From Zygnema circumcarinatum (lineage: Eukaryota > Streptophyta > Zygnematophyceae > Zygnematales > Zygnemataceae), in the NCBI GenBank assembly GCA_037447605.1, contig CM074804.1, positions 4,019,541 to 4,083,540 of the forward strand: a stretch of 64,000 bases of DNA. Direction: 5' to 3'. A program made the position numbers and the translations under genes. A model generated the notes under the pieces. It did not search any database and was not told the DNA's origin. It saw nothing but the letters and a program-made list of their open reading frames with translations. Shown here piece after piece: positions 61,548 to 64,000 of the stretch (the stretch's first letter is position 1; the number at the start of each line of letters is the position of its first letter).

Positions 61548-62435
61548 GGATTAGAGAGAGGAGAGAGAGTGGAAGAATGTCCCCATGCCCACCTTCGAGC
61601 CTCCTCCCGCACCTCGCCAGCTCCAACAATGGCAGCGCCTTTCGGCGTCTCCGCTGCGCGCCATGCAAGGCCGGCTCCGGCCTCGGCCCGACATTTTCCA
61701 GGGCAGCCCGGAAATAATTTCCTGCTGCCCAACCCAGGAAGTTTCCTCGAAGGCCTCTCTTGCGTGGATTCCCCGCAAGCTGACGTCCGTGGCGTCACCC
61801 ACCTACACCTGCGAGAGAGGCCTCTGATTGGTCGGCAGGCGGCCGCGAGCGGCGTAAGCGGACGTGGAGGCGTGGCGGACGGAGCGCGGTCGGCGGGGCC
61901 GGGACCGGCTAGCGCGCGCCACGTGGCGGCATCCCAGTGGCGGGCCGGACGCGGCGAGGCCCCGGGCGGGCGGGCGAAGGCGGGCCAGGCGTTGGCGGGG
62001 CCGCGCGCGCGGGCAGCGAAAAGGTTTGGGATCCGGGCAGGCAGGCGCGGGGATGCATCTCAGCAGGTGAAAAGTATTTTCTAAGTTGAGCCGTATTTGA
62101 ATTGGAACGGTGGAGGCTGTACCGGATTGCTTTCGAAGCCGATTTAGAGATTTTTTAGGAATCGATACTCTACCCCCGGGCAGAGGTGACGTGGGATTCA
62201 AAGCCGGCAGAGGGGGTGTTCGCACTGGGGCCCTTCTTGTCCGGTTCGGGCCGAACTTATTGCAGGAGGGAGGGAGGCAGGGTGTTGCTGCTGGTGCTGG
62301 TGCTGGTGCTGGTGCTGCATTTGGTTGGGAGCTGGAGCTGGTCGGCAAGTAGAGGGTTTGGAAGAACCAAGCAACGCGCTGAATATAGGCGGTAGGAGGC
62401 TGCTGTTTGGAAGCAGGAGAGCCTACTCGTCAGCC
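61548..62435. promoter_or_regulatory. Divergent GC-rich promoter, oxidoreductase (-) / GAPN (+)
   Basis: About 890 bases between two start codons. GC content is very high from 61600 to 62050, with repeated CCACGTGG-type cores (for example 61918-61926). A GCTGGT hexamer repeat lies at 62288-62319, near the GAPN start. Long open frames on both strands here look compositional. Confidence 0.5.
62288..62319. repeat. (GCTGGT)n hexanucleotide repeat
   Basis: Five GCTGGT units in the presumed 5' UTR of GAPN, about 115 bases upstream of its ATG. Confidence 0.85.
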
Positions 62436-63782
62436 ATGGCTTCCAACTTTTTTGACGACATTCTGGCAGGCGATGTGTACAAGTATTATGCGGAAGGAGA
62501 GTGGAAGGTTTCCTCGTCCGGGAAATCTGTGCCGATTTATGATCCAACTACGCGTCAGATGGTATTTAAAGTGCAAGGTTAGACGAATGCCTTCGCATTT
62601 GAAGGGATGTTTGAAAAAAGTTTTGAAGGTCTATTGGAGTGAAATGGTTTGGAACTTTAATAGCTTTTTGAGTAAAATGTGACATGTGAAAGGGAGAGGG
62701 AAGTTCAGGTTGCGACAGGGATGCATTTGTGTCTTGTGAGGTGTGTTGGACCTCTCAACTTTTGTTACATCTTCAAAGAAAGACTTCGTCTTCATGTGGC
62801 TCCTGCTAACTTCTTTCAGTTGCCATTGATATTGTTTGTTTTGATCTGTTATTTGACCGTCTCTTCTCAGCTACCTATGCATTCCTACAGAATAGAGTTT
62901 TTTGAAAAGGCTGATGAAACAATCTGTTAAAATGGCATCTGAGCTTGAATCTAGTTGAAGCCGAATCTTTTTTGTGCTTTTTGCATCGAATCTGTTACGA
63001 CGATTACTTTTGTGGATTGCTGATTAGTAAAGCAATACCTGTCGTCCCTTCATTAATCCCATTTGCCCACTTTGCTTACTGTTTATCTTTGAGATGAACA
63101 ATCTGGAGGGAGAAGCATCTGATGTCGGTGTTTTTTCCTTTGTTGTAAAAAATTACTTCCCAACTGGCACGCAGTGAAAAACATTGATCTATGACAGCGC
63201 GTTATAGACGACTGTTGGATTCCACTATTAGTTTGATATGTTCATCTGCTGTGTTTGCTTCTCTTTTATTCTGTTTCTGAATGAATAAGTACAAAGTAGA
63301 ATGATCTTCCTCATTCCTTATGCCATTTGTCCATTTTGCAGCTTGCACGCAGGAGGAGGTGAACAAGATCTTTGAGGGTGCTAAAACTGCACAGAAGCAG
63401 TGGGCGAAGACGCCACTTTGGAAGAGAGCTGAGCTTTTGCATAAGGCAGCCAGCCTCTTGAGAGAGAACAAGGCCCCTATTGCGGATTCGTTGGTGAAGG
63501 AGGTAGCCAAAGCTGCAAAGGATTCAGTCAGTGAGGTCAGTAAGCCCGTAATTGTTTTCTTTCCATTTTTGCCATTGTGTTGGCCTTCTCAACCTGTAGA
63601 AGTGTCAGTTTTGGAGTAATGAATGCCACTACTGTTATTGCTGTTTGCTCCAGGTTGTCCGGTCTGCAGACCTTATCTCGTACACTGCGGAGGAAGGTGT
63701 GCGTCTTCTGTCGGATAACAAGTTTATCACCTCTGACAGTTTTCCAGGAACTGACAGGACGAAGCTCTGCTTGAGTTCCAAG
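62436..63782 (+). CDS. GAPN: NADP-dependent non-phosphorylating glyceraldehyde-3-phosphate dehydrogenase (GAPN, ALDH11), 5' part
   Basis: Three exons in the window: 62436-62577, 63342-63535, 63654-63782; all joins keep phase and the gene runs off the right edge. GAPN oxidises glyceraldehyde-3-phosphate to 3-phosphoglycerate while reducing NADP+, giving cytosolic NADPH. The visible 113 residues match the plant ALDH11A N-terminus: AEGEWKVSSSGKSVPIYDPT, FEGAKTAQKQWAKTPLWKRA, LLHKAASLLRENKAPIADSL, KEVAKAAKDSVSEVVRSADL, ISYTAEEGVRLLSDNKF and SDSFPGTDRTKLCLSSK. The catalytic Cys and Glu lie further downstream, outside the window. No transit peptide precedes the start, which fits a cytosolic enzyme. 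Intron 1 (62578-63341) is fairly AT-rich and has no notable content. Confidence 0.95.
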
Positions 63783-64000
63783 GTACGCCACAATCGGCTC
63801 TCACAAAATATACAGAAGCGAACGGTAAACCAGGTTAATGTGCTCCATTTCGGCTGATACCGAGTTTAAGATCTGATAAATTTGTACTTTTTTCTTTGAT
63901 ACTTGTAAAGATTTATTTGCTTATCTTCAGGGAGGGTGCCAATAGTTTACATTGCATTTTATCGACCCCTGAGCGTTTACTTATTTGTTTGGCTGTGCCA
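63783..64000 (+). other. GAPN intron 3, cut by the window edge
   Basis: Starts with the donor GTACGC at 63783. The rest, to 64000, is AT-rich with no acceptor followed by recognisable GAPN coding sequence, so the next exon must lie beyond the window. Confidence 0.6.

Noticed and set aside
61569-62352. Open frames of 170-180 codons on both strands between the oxidoreductase and GAPN
   Set aside because: GC-driven, mutually overlapping, and in a short divergent promoter; Ala/Pro/Arg-rich without motifs.

Overview
The window is a stretch of nuclear DNA from a green-lineage eukaryote, most probably a streptophyte (charophyte) alga. The genes are split into many short exons with GT-AG introns (and a few GC-AG introns). 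The gene set is plant-like: a NAC transcription factor, a plastid-type HDR/IspH, plant-type non-phosphorylating GAPDH (ALDH11), a PNET2/NEMP nuclear-envelope protein and an FBL3-like F-box/LRR protein. The NAC domain is poorly conserved in its DNA-contact subdomain, and promoters carry telomere-like TTAGGG/TTTAGGG motifs; both make an alga more likely than a seed plant. The species cannot be named from the sequence alone. Two N-runs (100 bases at 337-436 and 10 bases at 37570-37579) show it is a draft assembly.

Layout, left to right: the 3' end of a midasin-like gene (+, broken by the 100-N gap); VPS35 retromer subunit (-, 1008-9112, about 22 exons); a head-to-head gene of unknown function with a UBA-like segment and a C-terminal TFIIS-central-like segment (+, 9899-12945); an F-box/LRR protein (-, 14362-19195, 10 exons); a GC-rich gene-poor stretch; RuvB-like 2/reptin helicase (-, 21426-24686); a PhoD-like metallophosphatase (+, 25576-32064, 14 exons); a ribosomal-L1-domain nucleolar protein (-, 33097-34445); a short glycine-rich protein (+, 35113-35763); the DBP10/DDX54-type DEAD-box helicase (-, 37492-43917, 11 exons); HDR/IspH (+, 44597-48779, 10 exons); a NEMP/PNET2 inner nuclear membrane protein (+, 50118-54675, 10 exons); a NAC factor with a His/Gly-repeat tail (+, 56828-59734); an F420/NADP-oxidoreductase-like enzyme (-, 60320-61547); and the 5' part of GAPN (+, 62436 to beyond 63782).

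The genes do not form one pathway, but they share two themes. Midasin, the L1-domain protein and the DBP10 helicase all act in large-subunit ribosome assembly, and RVB2 is a general AAA+ assembly factor. Several of these have telo-box-like motifs in their 5' flanks, a known plant feature of ribosome-biogenesis genes. Many neighbours are divergent and share short GC-rich promoter regions (VPS35/unknown, RVB2/PhoD, L1/Gly-rich, DBP10/HDR, oxidoreductase/GAPN). Introns and intergenic DNA are rich in GA/CT, GGGAGA and CCCT microsatellites. Exon joins were derived by hand from splice consensus, reading phase and family resemblance; joins that could not be settled are flagged.
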